The notes below the pieces were generated by a model, which saw only the letters and a list, made by a program, of their open reading frames with translations, ran no database searches and had not been told where the DNA came from. A DNA stretch of 10,627 nucleotides from Methanosarcinales archaeon (GTDB lineage: Archaea > Halobacteriota > Syntropharchaeia > Alkanophagales > Methanospirareceae), in the NCBI GenBank assembly GCA_003661125.1, contig QMVO01000036.1, positions 1-10,627 on the forward strand, written 5' to 3'. Positions 1 to 6,630 of this stretch are shown one piece after another (position 1 is the stretch's first letter; every line of letters begins with the position of its first letter). A program made the translations under genes and the position numbers.

Positions 1-114
1 GATAACCATTGCTCTATCTCTAATATCTCTGTTACGACTACGGCATAAACGTTCTATTTCAATAACTTCTTCATATCTCAATTCCCTTACAAAGCGGGTG
101 CAGTTTCCGTGCAT
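1..114 (-). CDS. IS630-type transposase, N-terminal fragment running off the window edge
   Basis: The minus strand is open from an ATG at 114 to the left edge, giving 38 codons. The peptide reads MHGNCTRFVREL, then RYEEVIEIERLCRSR and IRDRAMVI. This pattern (a short lead, an acidic helix, ERLxRSR, then RARxI/RAMVI) is what the N-terminal helix-turn-helix of IS630-family transposases usually looks like; that family uses a DDE domain further downstream, which is outside the window. The ATG has no convincing Shine-Dalgarno site. An N-terminal DNA-binding domain of an unrelated regulator is the main alternative, since only 38 residues are visible. Whether the element is intact cannot be judged here. 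Confidence 0.5.
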   Translation of the reverse strand, partial: MHGNCTRFVRELRYEEVIEIERLCRSRNRDIRDRAMVI

Positions 115-280
115 TTATCCATCTCCACATGGAAAATGGATTTTCTATTTTATAACTCTTTTGTTTTGGCACGATATACTTAACTTAGTGTCTACTTTTA
201 GGGGCGCACCCCAATTTAGTTACCAACGTTTAAGATAAGAGGTTGCTACATGCTTCCATAGTATAATAATCGTACTTAAT
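115..280. other. Gene-free stretch, possible outer end of the IS element
   Basis: No open frame of note is present between the transposase start and the promoter of the next gene. If the element at the left edge is a real insertion sequence, its right-hand end should lie here. The stretch contains a G4-loop-C4 inverted repeat (GGGGCGCACCCC, 201-212) preceded by GTGTCTACTTTTA at 188-200. A TA dinucleotide, the usual IS630 target, occurs repeatedly. The boundary cannot be fixed without the other end of the element. Confidence 0.25.
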
Positions 281-295
281 AGCAAAATTTATATA
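281..295 (+). promoter_or_regulatory. Archaeal promoter (BRE/TATA) for the winged-helix gene
   Basis: AGCAAAATTTATATA combines a purine-rich BRE-like lead with TTTATATA at 288-295. Transcription would be expected to begin about 25 bases later, near 318-322, which leaves a leader of only 12-16 bases before the ATG at 334. A weak AGGA at 318-321 precedes the start. Spacing and base composition fit an archaeal promoter well; no experimental evidence is available. Confidence 0.6.
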
Positions 296-333
296 CTTAC
301 TTGATTATTTAATTAATAGGAAATTTTAAAAAA

Positions 334-696
334 ATGGAAGTATCAGAAGAAAGCCCAATGCAAGCTATATTTGGAAACCATCCGCAGGTAAAAATCATAG
401 AAACTTTAGTTCTGCATCCAGATTTCGACTACAATCTCACCGAATTGGCAGAAAATGCAGAAGTATCCAGGGCTACGGTATTCGCACTGAAAGACAAGCT
501 TTTACATTACGGTGTCATGAAACCAACAAAAAAAGTGGGGCGAATACAGCTATATAGGTTCAATAAGAACAGCCCTACAGGAAAGCTGCTGAACACTCTC
601 TCCTTCAGGTTGGCAGATATAGATATAGATTTGCTACTCAAAGAAGAGGATATAGAAGAAGCGAAAAAGCAGGAAGAAGTTGTAACTGCCTATTAA
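334..696 (+). CDS. Winged helix-turn-helix transcriptional regulator
   Basis: A 120-residue soluble protein. Residues about 15-80 form a winged-helix domain: a first helix around QVKIIETLVLHP, a helix-turn-helix around residues 34-60 (YNLTELAENAEVSRATVF, then the KDKLLHYGVM helix), and a basic wing at KPTKKVGRIQLYRFN. The last 25 residues are acidic and probably form a helix (KEEDIEEAKKQEE), perhaps for dimerisation. This architecture is common for archaeal ArsR/MarR-like one-domain regulators; no ligand-binding or metal-binding cysteines are present. The start at 334 is chosen because the TATA box at 288-295 leaves just room for it; ATG 358 (MQAIFGNHP) is a possible later start. The gene stands alone, 225 bases before the antiporter genes in the same direction, so it might regulate them or itself. 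Target unknown. Confidence 0.85.
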   Translation: MEVSEESPMQAIFGNHPQVKIIETLVLHPDFDYNLTELAENAEVSRATVFALKDKLLHYGVMKPTKKVGRIQLYRFNKNSPTGKLLNTLSFRLADIDIDLLLKEEDIEEAKKQEEVVTAY

Positions 697-725
697 CTAT
701 TTCATAGCTGAGGTAAAAAAGATCT

Positions 726-777
726 AGGATATAGGATACAGGATACTGGTTTTACCTGCATCTTGCATCTCCCATCT
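726..777. repeat. Two sets of 7-base tandem repeats facing each other (imperfect hairpin)
   Basis: Three copies of AGGATAY lie head to tail at 726-746 (AGGATAT, AGGATAC, AGGATAC). After TGGTTTTACC follow three copies of a second 7-mer at 757-777 (TGCATCT, TGCATCT, CCCATCT). The second set is nearly the reverse complement of the first, so the whole block can fold into an imperfect stem with a T-rich loop. It starts 30 bases after the stop of the winged-helix gene and could serve as a transcription end or a binding site, or simply be a short minisatellite. Confidence 0.5.
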
Positions 778-822
778 CGTGAAAATCTGTGTAATCTTAT
801 GGTTACTGAAATCAAAAAATCG

Positions 823-835
823 AAAAATATATATA
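823..835 (+). promoter_or_regulatory. Archaeal TATA box upstream of the antiporter gene pair
   Basis: AAAAATATATATA, preceded by an A-rich stretch, is the strongest TATA-like sequence in the 697-920 gap. It predicts a transcript beginning near 855-860 and a leader of about 60-70 bases before the first antiporter gene. A 19-codon open frame at 851-910 would begin at or before this start, so it is not called as a gene. Confidence 0.5.
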
Positions 836-920
836 GAACATCAAAAGAATATGTTGGAGATTGACGCCGAAAGAGAAATGGTGCCAGAGAAGAATAGAGA
901 GGAAAAATAAAGGATGAAAG

Positions 921-2456
921 GTGATAAGATTGTTTTTAGCTGAACATTATCCGGTGCTGGTTATTGCCATCTCCTTGCTTTCTGCATTTACTATTTTGAT
1001 TGCTGGTTGGGTGAATAAGAAGGCTTGCTTGCCTATTTCCCTCGCCTCCATTTCCGTGCAACTATTGCTCGCTTTTTTTATTTTACATCAGGTCATAACC
1101 AGTGGAACGATACATTACTGGCTGGGTGGATGGGCACCTCCCTGGGGCATAGAATACGTTGTAGATGCATTCAACGCATACGTGCTGGTTATAGTTCTAT
1201 TCATCTGCCTATTAGCGGCGATATATTCAAAGAGAAGCATAGAAAAAGAGCAGCCCGGCAAAATCGTGCCTTTCTATGTGGTCTTTCAACTTCTTATCAC
1301 TGGTCTATGCGGTATAACGGTAACCGGGGATATATTCAATCTGTATGTATTCCTGGAGATAGCCTCTTTAGCGGCGTATGCGTTAATAGCTGTTGCAGGC
1401 GGGAGAGCGCTGAAAGCAAGTTATAACTATGTGATTATGGGCTCAATAGGCGCTTGTTTCTACCTTCTCGGCGTAGGTTTCCTGTATGCTGTAACCGGCT
1501 CGCTTAACATGCACGACCTCTCGCTTTTATTGCCGCCGCTGTATGGAAATAAAGTAGTGCAAGCGGCTTTTGTCTTCTTTGTCGTTGGAATGAGCATAAA
1601 GATGGCGCTCTTTCCACTTCATATCTGGCAGCCGGATGCATATACCTACGCCCCTTCCGCGGTTAGCGTAATAATCGCGGCGGCGATGTCTAAGGTTTCA
1701 ATTTATGCATTCATCCGTGTTTTTTTCTCGGTCTTTACCACGGATTTTATTGAGATTTATGTGCCCATTGCCGCTACTCTTTCCTGGATAGCCGCGATAG
1801 CTATCATCGTGGGCTCGCTTATTGCAATAATGCAGACGAATTTAAAGAGAATGCTTGCTTATTCCAGTGTCTCACAGGTGGGTTATATCGTACTTGGTGT
1901 TGGTCTCTATTCCACCCAGTGGGGACTATACGGTGCGTTGATGCATATATTGAATCACGCAATAACGAAAGGATGCCTGTTCCTGGTCGCCGGTGCCATT
2001 ATATACCGGAGTGGTTTGTGGCACATAAGAGATTTCGAGGGGTTGGGTAAGAAGATGCCTTATACCTCCGCTGCTTTCACGATAGCGGCTTTATCAATGA
2101 TAGGGGTGCCTCCAACTGTGGGGTTTATGACGAAATTGTGTCTGGTGTTAGCCTCTTTAGAAGCGGTGGAATACGTGTTTGTAGCCGTTATACTTGTCAG
2201 CACACTTCTTAATTTGGTCTATTTCTGGCGAGTTATAGATCGCATGTATTTTGTGCGGAAGGAGGGAGAGGAAGAAAGCGAACATGAGATAACAAAGGAG
2301 GAAGCACCGCTGAGCATGGTCTTTCCTGCCTTGATTCTCGGGGCGCTCTGCATTATTGTCGGTATCCTATGGCTCGCGGGTTCTGTCACTCCTTTACAAC
2401 CAATAGTTAATCAGGCAGTGAAGGCATTGTTGGGTATGGGGGTGGTTGTACCATGA
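921..2456 (+). CDS. Proton-conducting antiporter-like membrane subunit (MrpD/NuoM-NuoN family), first of a pair
   Basis: A 511-residue polytopic membrane protein with about 14 hydrophobic segments, the usual size of MrpD and NuoM/NuoN. Family landmarks: TGDIFNLYVFLEI at 135-147 with the transmembrane-5 glutamate E146; SIKMALFPLHIW with K227 and PDAYTYAPSAVSV following; K258 in the next helix; and ALMHILNHAITKGCLF with H342, H346 and K350, the helix-12 lysine. These charged residues form the proton path in complex I and Mrp antiporters. The protein would move H+ or exchange Na+ for H+ in the cytoplasmic membrane together with partner subunits. The GTG at 921 has AGGA six bases upstream; TTG 930, with GGTGAT just before it, is an alternative start. 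The 3' end overlaps the next gene by four bases (ATGA), indicating coupled translation. MrpD is closer than NuoM by the TGDIFNLYVFLE block. Confidence 0.9.
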   Translation: MIRLFLAEHYPVLVIAISLLSAFTILIAGWVNKKACLPISLASISVQLLLAFFILHQVITSGTIHYWLGGWAPPWGIEYVVDAFNAYVLVIVLFICLLAAIYSKRSIEKEQPGKIVPFYVVFQLLITGLCGITVTGDIFNLYVFLEIASLAAYALIAVAGGRALKASYNYVIMGSIGACFYLLGVGFLYAVTGSLNMHDLSLLLPPLYGNKVVQAAFVFFVVGMSIKMALFPLHIWQPDAYTYAPSAVSVIIAAAMSKVSIYAFIRVFFSVFTTDFIEIYVPIAATLSWIAAIAIIVGSLIAIMQTNLKRMLAYSSVSQVGYIVLGVGLYSTQWGLYGALMHILNHAITKGCLFLVAGAIIYRSGLWHIRDFEGLGKKMPYTSAAFTIAALSMIGVPPTVGFMTKLCLVLASLEAVEYVFVAVILVSTLLNLVYFWRVIDRMYFVRKEGEEESEHEITKEEAPLSMVFPALILGALCIIVGILWLAGSVTPLQPIVNQAVKALLGMGVVVP

Positions 2457-3988
2457 CCGAGGGACTAATAGTTTCCATTTCCAGTTATATGCCTCTATTT
2501 GCAATTCTTTGCCCTGCTACTGCTTCGGTTCTTATATTGCTATCCAGCAAACGACCGAATATAAGAGAGAGCTGGACGATTATCGCCGGCATACTGCAGT
2601 TCTCGCTCATTGCATCCATGATACCGACAATTTTGAACGAAGAGGTCATCGAATGCACGTTCTTCCAGACGATGTTCGAGGGCATCGCATTTGGATTTAA
2701 GGTGGATGCCTTTGGTCTTATCTTCGCGCTTACTGCATCCTTCTTGTGGATTCTCGTATCCTTCTACTCCATCGGATACATGAGGTCTCTGCGCGAGCAT
2801 GCACAGACAAGATACTACTTCTGCTTTGCTATCGCCATATTCGGCGCCATTGGCGTTGCGCTTTCCGCGAATTTACTCACGATGTTCATATTCTTCGAGA
2901 TATTAACAGTATCCACGTATCCGTTGGTTATACACGAGCAGAGCAAAGAGGCGATAAGTGCAGGGCATAAATATTTTGCTTATTTGCTTACTGCGGGCGT
3001 TTTCCTCTTGTTCGCCATAATGATGACTTATTATCTTACGGGGACCACAGACTTCACAGGAGGAGGAATAAAAGCGTTAGCAGAACTCGGTCCCACATAT
3101 AAGTTGGCGCTGGTGATTTTGTTCTTCTGTTTCTTGTTAGGGTTCATGAAAGCGGCATGGATGCCTTTCCATTCCTGGCTGCCTACCGCAATGATCGCAC
3201 CCACGCCGGTAAGCGCACTTCTGCATGCAGTCGCGGTAGTGAAAGCGGGCGTGTTTGGAATCGTAAGGATTGTGTGCTATATCTACGGTGTGGATCTGAT
3301 GGGTACACTCGGGCTTGGATTAGCGCTTGCGTGTATAGCGAGCTTTACAATGATTGTCGCTAATTTTTTTGCCATCGCACAAGATAACTTGAAAAGAAGA
3401 CTGGCATACTCCACAATAAACCAGCTATCATACATAATCTTAGGTGCTGCGTTGTTAACTTCTGAAGGGATAAGAGGGGCGATGATTCACATTCCGTTTC
3501 ATGGATTCATGAAGATAACGTTGTTCCTTTGTGCAGGTGCGATAATGGTCGTTACAGGAAAGAAGAACATAAGTGAGATGGCGGGCGTAGGGAAAACAAT
3601 GCCGGTCACGATGCTCGCATTCACCATAACCGCGTTTGGAATGTGTGGAATTCCGCCGGCATGTGGATTTATAAGTAAATGGTTCCTTTGCTGGGGTACG
3701 CTGCAAGCCGGGGAGATAATCTTTTTGTTTGTCCTGTTAACAGCTTCTTTGCTTGATGTCGTTTATTTCTTCCCTATAATACATATCGCCTTCTTCAAAC
3801 GACCGGAAGGCGGGGTAGAAGAGGTAGAAGTAAAAGAAGCGCCATTGTTCATGCTTATTCCACTATCTCTAACAGCTATTTTCTCGGTTCTATTTTTCCT
3901 GGATTTCATTCTTAGGCTAAACATAATCTCTATGTATTTCTACCGGATAGTGGAAGTAGCGGTTGGAAACGTGATTCCGATTCCATAG
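2453..3988 (+). CDS. Proton-conducting antiporter-like membrane subunit (MrpA/NuoL-MrpD family), second of a pair
   Basis: Also 511 residues and membrane-embedded throughout. The N-terminal part has the NuoL/MrpA-like SFYSIGYM (103-110) followed by a charged loop. NLLTMFIFFEILTVSTYPL carries the helix-5 glutamate E149; GFMKAAWMPFHSWLP contains K233; HAVAVVKAGVFGIVR contains K264; and HIPFHGFMKITLFLCAGA contains H346, H350 and K354. All key proton-path residues are therefore retained, so the protein looks functional. It lacks the long lateral helix and extra C-terminal domain of NuoL and MrpA. It overlaps the preceding gene by ATGA at 2453-2456 and is clearly cotranslated with it. No MrpB, C, E, F or G gene follows; after a 58-base gap comes an unrelated ATPase gene. 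The pair could be an ion-pumping module attached to a redox complex encoded elsewhere, or a stand-alone antiporter. Confidence 0.9.
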   Translation: MTEGLIVSISSYMPLFAILCPATASVLILLSSKRPNIRESWTIIAGILQFSLIASMIPTILNEEVIECTFFQTMFEGIAFGFKVDAFGLIFALTASFLWILVSFYSIGYMRSLREHAQTRYYFCFAIAIFGAIGVALSANLLTMFIFFEILTVSTYPLVIHEQSKEAISAGHKYFAYLLTAGVFLLFAIMMTYYLTGTTDFTGGGIKALAELGPTYKLALVILFFCFLLGFMKAAWMPFHSWLPTAMIAPTPVSALLHAVAVVKAGVFGIVRIVCYIYGVDLMGTLGLGLALACIASFTMIVANFFAIAQDNLKRRLAYSTINQLSYIILGAALLTSEGIRGAMIHIPFHGFMKITLFLCAGAIMVVTGKKNISEMAGVGKTMPVTMLAFTITAFGMCGIPPACGFISKWFLCWGTLQAGEIIFLFVLLTASLLDVVYFFPIIHIAFFKRPEGGVEEVEVKEAPLFMLIPLSLTAIFSVLFFLDFILRLNIISMYFYRIVEVAVGNVIPIP

Positions 3989-4010
3989 CATGAATGAATA
4001 ATATGAATTC

Positions 4011-4018
4011 TATTTAAT
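4011..4018 (+). promoter_or_regulatory. Possible TATA box before the marker 15 gene
   Basis: TATTTAAT lies 29-36 bases before the ATG at 4047, which would give a leaderless or nearly leaderless transcript, common in archaea. A second AT-rich run at 4029-4038 (ATATTATATC) is too close to the start codon to serve it. No Shine-Dalgarno site precedes the ATG, in keeping with a leaderless message. Confidence 0.4.
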
Positions 4019-4046
4019 TAACTCCGGATATATTATATCAAAAATT

Positions 4047-5309
4047 ATGGAGAATGCGAAGAATAAGGAGAAGGACTGGGAAGGCGGGATAAGAATAGCA
4101 CAGGTTTCTTGCGGCACTGTGTATGGGAATGTACAGCATGAGATAGAGCGTGCGGCGGAGGAGATAGGGGCAGAGATATTCGTGCCCGAAGTGGACCTTG
4201 ATTATGTAGCAGAGAAGGTGGACGAATTTGGATATGACCTGGATACGAGCCTTGGATTAAGTGTGGCGTTAGCGAGAGGATACGCAGTGGCTGAAGGGTT
4301 GTGCGATGCTGATGCAGTATTCGTGGCTGGGTGTCACAAATGTCCAAGAGGAGCGGTTATAAGGACGGAAATCAGACGAATAATACAGGAAAAGACAGCT
4401 TTGCCGCTTGTTATGTATCCTTTTTCAGAGAAGACAAAGGCGGGTGAACTACTGACGAGAATGGAAGCGCTGATTACCATAGTGAAGCGGAGATGGATAC
4501 TGGAGAGGAAGGTTCAGGAGGGGCTTACTGCTGGCATAGATTCCGGGTCTACAACCACAAAAGCAGCAATAATGCAGGATAACGAGGTGATAGGAGCAAC
4601 ATGGAGTCCAACCGGAGATGTAGTAAAAACGGGCGAGCGCGTGTTTGCGAAGGCGCTGGAAATTGCAGGTGTGAAGAGGGAGGATATAGAGGCGCTGGGA
4701 ACGACAGGTTACGGCAGACACGGGTTGGGTGAGCATTTCAAGGCAGACCTGGTGCAAGAAGAGCTGACCGTGAACTCGAAGGCTGCGATGTATCTTGCGG
4801 GAATAGAAAAGGGAGAAGCAATGATTATTGACATCGGGGGCATGGATAACAAGATAATAACGGCAAAAGATGGCATTCCTGATAATTTCACGATGGGAGG
4901 GATTTGCGCCGGTGCATCAGGAAGATTTCTGGAAATGATAGCACGCAGACTGGGCGTGGATGTGGTCGAATTAGGAAAGTTAGCTTTGGAAGGCGACGCG
5001 TATAAAGTAAAGACCGACAGCTATTGCATCGTTTTTGGTATTCAGGACCTCGTATCAGCGTTATCAAGTGGGGCGAGGCGCGAAGACGTTGCGGCTGCTG
5101 CTTGTCATTCGGTCGTGGAACAGGTAAAAGAGCAGTTGTTACAGGAGATTGACCTCCGGCAACCCGCGATAGAAGTTGGCGGCACTGCATTGGTGGAGGG
5201 CGTGCCGGTAGCGATGAACGATGTGCTGGGATTTGACGTGATTGTACCGAAATATCCACAGTATATCGGGGCGATAGGAGGAGCACTGCTGGCTTCGTCC
5301 TTCAGGTAA
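4047..5309 (+). CDS. Methanogenesis marker protein 15-type ATPase (BadF/BadG/HgdC activator family)
   Basis: A 420-residue soluble ATPase. Residues 1-155 are an extension with a CHKCP pair (C96, C99). Residues 160-420 form an actin-like fold of the 2-hydroxyacyl-CoA dehydratase activator type: phosphate loop 1 at GIDSGSTTTKAAI (163-175), GTTGYGRHG (218-226), phosphate loop 2 at IDIGGMDNK (261-269), and VGGTALVEGV plus PQYIGAIGGALLA at the end. The two cysteines that hold the bridging [4Fe-4S] cluster in HgdC-type activators are present, C287 in GGICAGASGRF and C327 in SYCIVFGIQD. The extension plus activator core is the layout of methanogenesis marker 15. In methanogens this family accompanies methyl-coenzyme M reductase; ATP-driven low-potential electron delivery for its maturation is a reasonable but inferred role. 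No dehydratase component is nearby, which argues against a role in amino-acid fermentation. Confidence 0.88.
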   Translation: MENAKNKEKDWEGGIRIAQVSCGTVYGNVQHEIERAAEEIGAEIFVPEVDLDYVAEKVDEFGYDLDTSLGLSVALARGYAVAEGLCDADAVFVAGCHKCPRGAVIRTEIRRIIQEKTALPLVMYPFSEKTKAGELLTRMEALITIVKRRWILERKVQEGLTAGIDSGSTTTKAAIMQDNEVIGATWSPTGDVVKTGERVFAKALEIAGVKREDIEALGTTGYGRHGLGEHFKADLVQEELTVNSKAAMYLAGIEKGEAMIIDIGGMDNKIITAKDGIPDNFTMGGICAGASGRFLEMIARRLGVDVVELGKLALEGDAYKVKTDSYCIVFGIQDLVSALSSGARREDVAAAACHSVVEQVKEQLLQEIDLRQPAIEVGGTALVEGVPVAMNDVLGFDVIVPKYPQYIGAIGGALLASSFR

Positions 5310-5350
5310 AACCGCAAGTTTGGGGAATAGTAAGTAAATTAAAAAATAAA

Positions 5351-6076
5351 ATGCCGCTCGGGATAATTGGCGGGACTAGTTTATTTGGCTCGAAGTTCCT
5401 TGAAGATGCAAAAGAGAAGGAAATTGAGACAGAGTATGGCACGGTTTACCTCTTATTTACTGTCACACATTCTCACGAGGTGGTCTTTATTCCGCGACAT
5501 GGTAAGGAGGAAAACATACCCCCACATAGGATAAATCATAAAGCCAATATAAGGGCATTCAAGGAGTTGAACGTGGAGAAAATTGTAGGTGTTACTTCTG
5601 TCGGTAGTTTAAAGCTTGATTTAAAACCACGGTCAATAGTTGTTCCGCACGACTACATAAGCCTGTGCTACATACCTACTTTTTACGATGATGAAATCGT
5701 TCATGTTACACCTGGATTGGATGAGGGTTTGAGAAGGGACATAATAAAAGTGGCAACAGATTTGGGTGTTGACCTCATTGAGAGAGGCGTTTATTTCCAG
5801 ACCGTGGGACCGAGGCTCGAAACCAGAGCGGAGATAAATCTCATAAAGAATTATGCGGATGTAGTAGGAATGAACATGGCTTCGGAGGCGACACTTGCAA
5901 AGGAGTTAGAGCTCCGATACGCAAATATAAGCACGGTGGACAATTATGCTCACGGTATAATCGCCGAGGAAGAGTTGGACTACAAAAAAATAGTTGAAGC
6001 CGCTTCTAAAAGTAAAAGCAGGGCGGATTTGGAAAAGGTGCTTAAAAAATTGATGGATGTCTTGGCTACAAGCTGA
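5351..6076 (+). CDS. Methylthioadenosine/methylthioinosine phosphorylase family protein (probable 6-oxopurine specificity)
   Basis: A 241-residue trimeric-type purine nucleoside phosphorylase of the MTAP branch. Landmarks: GIIGGTSLF at the N-terminus; the phosphate-binding RHG at 49-51; PPHRINHKANI at 57-67; GVTSVGSL at 80-87; QTVGPRLETRAE at 150-161; GMNMASEA at 173-180, the ribose-side methionine loop. The base-binding loop reads TVDNYAHG (195-202). Human-type MTAP has an aspartate-bearing loop for adenine, whereas asparagine with NYAxG is associated with enzymes acting on methylthioinosine or other 6-oxopurines, as in methanogens that deaminate methylthioadenosine first. The gene cleaves the nucleoside with phosphate to the base and a ribose-1-phosphate. 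It follows the marker 15 gene by 41 bases in the same direction, possibly on one transcript; no clear Shine-Dalgarno site is seen. Its end lies 17 bases from the convergent CobA gene. Confidence 0.88.
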   Translation: MPLGIIGGTSLFGSKFLEDAKEKEIETEYGTVYLLFTVTHSHEVVFIPRHGKEENIPPHRINHKANIRAFKELNVEKIVGVTSVGSLKLDLKPRSIVVPHDYISLCYIPTFYDDEIVHVTPGLDEGLRRDIIKVATDLGVDLIERGVYFQTVGPRLETRAEINLIKNYADVVGMNMASEATLAKELELRYANISTVDNYAHGIIAEEELDYKKIVEAASKSKSRADLEKVLKKLMDVLATS

Positions 6077-6093
6077 GGAAGCCGAGAAGCCCT

Positions 6094-6630
6094 CTAATAT
6101 TCTATTCCGGAAGTTGTGCTGCGGGTTTTGTTCCAGTAATGCTTGACCTTCTCCATGTGAGTTGCTATATCTGCCATTTCTATTATTCTGTCACCGGGCT
6201 CTCTTCCGCTAAGGATGACATCAGTAGAGCCCCTTTTATTTAACAGCTCTATAACGTCTTCTTCTGTTAACAGCTCGAACTTTACTGCGTACAATATCTC
6301 ATCCAGAATTAATAGGGCAGTCTTTTTTTCCGCTAACACTCTATAAGCTAATTCCAAACCCTCTCTCGCCTTTTTACGATGTTTTTCCCGGGATTCTTCG
6401 TCCTTTAAAAAACCTGGGGCACCGCAAAGATGTATCTGGAGATTATCAAGATTCTTGAGGAACTGATATTCTCCGGTAGTTGGTCTTCCTTTCATAAACT
6501 GCAATATCACTACTTTTTTGTTATGACCCAGCGTTCTTATCGCATGACCAATAGAGGCGGTTGTCTTTCCCTCTCCCTTTCCATAATAGACGATCACTTT
6601 CCCTCCAACTGAGTTCATAGCCTTCTTCAC
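6094..6630 (-). CDS. cobA: Corrinoid adenosyltransferase, CobA/CobO/BtuR type
   Basis: A 178-residue P-loop protein that moves the adenosyl group of ATP onto cob(I)yrinic acid a,c-diamide or cobinamide, making the adenosylated cofactor. Walker A is YGKGEGKTTAS (16-26), followed by GHAIRTLGH and VILQFMKG; the acidic strand LLILDEILYA is at 106-115; LSGREPGDRIIEMADI and HMEKVKHYW form the C-terminal signature; and the chain ends with SGIEY, near the usual SGIEF/RGIEY tail. Length is normal for the family. The call begins at a GTG (6630) that overlaps the stop of the upstream surface-protein gene; ATG 6618 (MNSVGGK) is an equally likely start. Cobamide is needed for methyltransferases in methane metabolism, though those use the unadenosylated form, so adenosylation probably serves adenosylcobalamin-dependent mutases or salvage. 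Confidence 0.93.
   Translation of the reverse strand: MKKAMNSVGGKVIVYYGKGEGKTTASIGHAIRTLGHNKKVVILQFMKGRPTTGEYQFLKNLDNLQIHLCGAPGFLKDEESREKHRKKAREGLELAYRVLAEKKTALLILDEILYAVKFELLTEEDVIELLNKRGSTDVILSGREPGDRIIEMADIATHMEKVKHYWNKTRSTTSGIEY

Noticed and set aside
851..910. A 19-codon open frame (MLEIDAEREMVPEKNREEK) just before the first antiporter gene, possibly a leader peptide.
   Set aside because: The TATA box at 823-835 would start transcription at or after its ATG, there is no ribosome site, and such short frames are expected by chance.
6075..6095. A bidirectional terminator hairpin between the phosphorylase and CobA genes (GAGG...CCTC).
   Set aside because: The possible stem is only four base pairs with a long loop, and the flanks are not T-rich enough on either strand.
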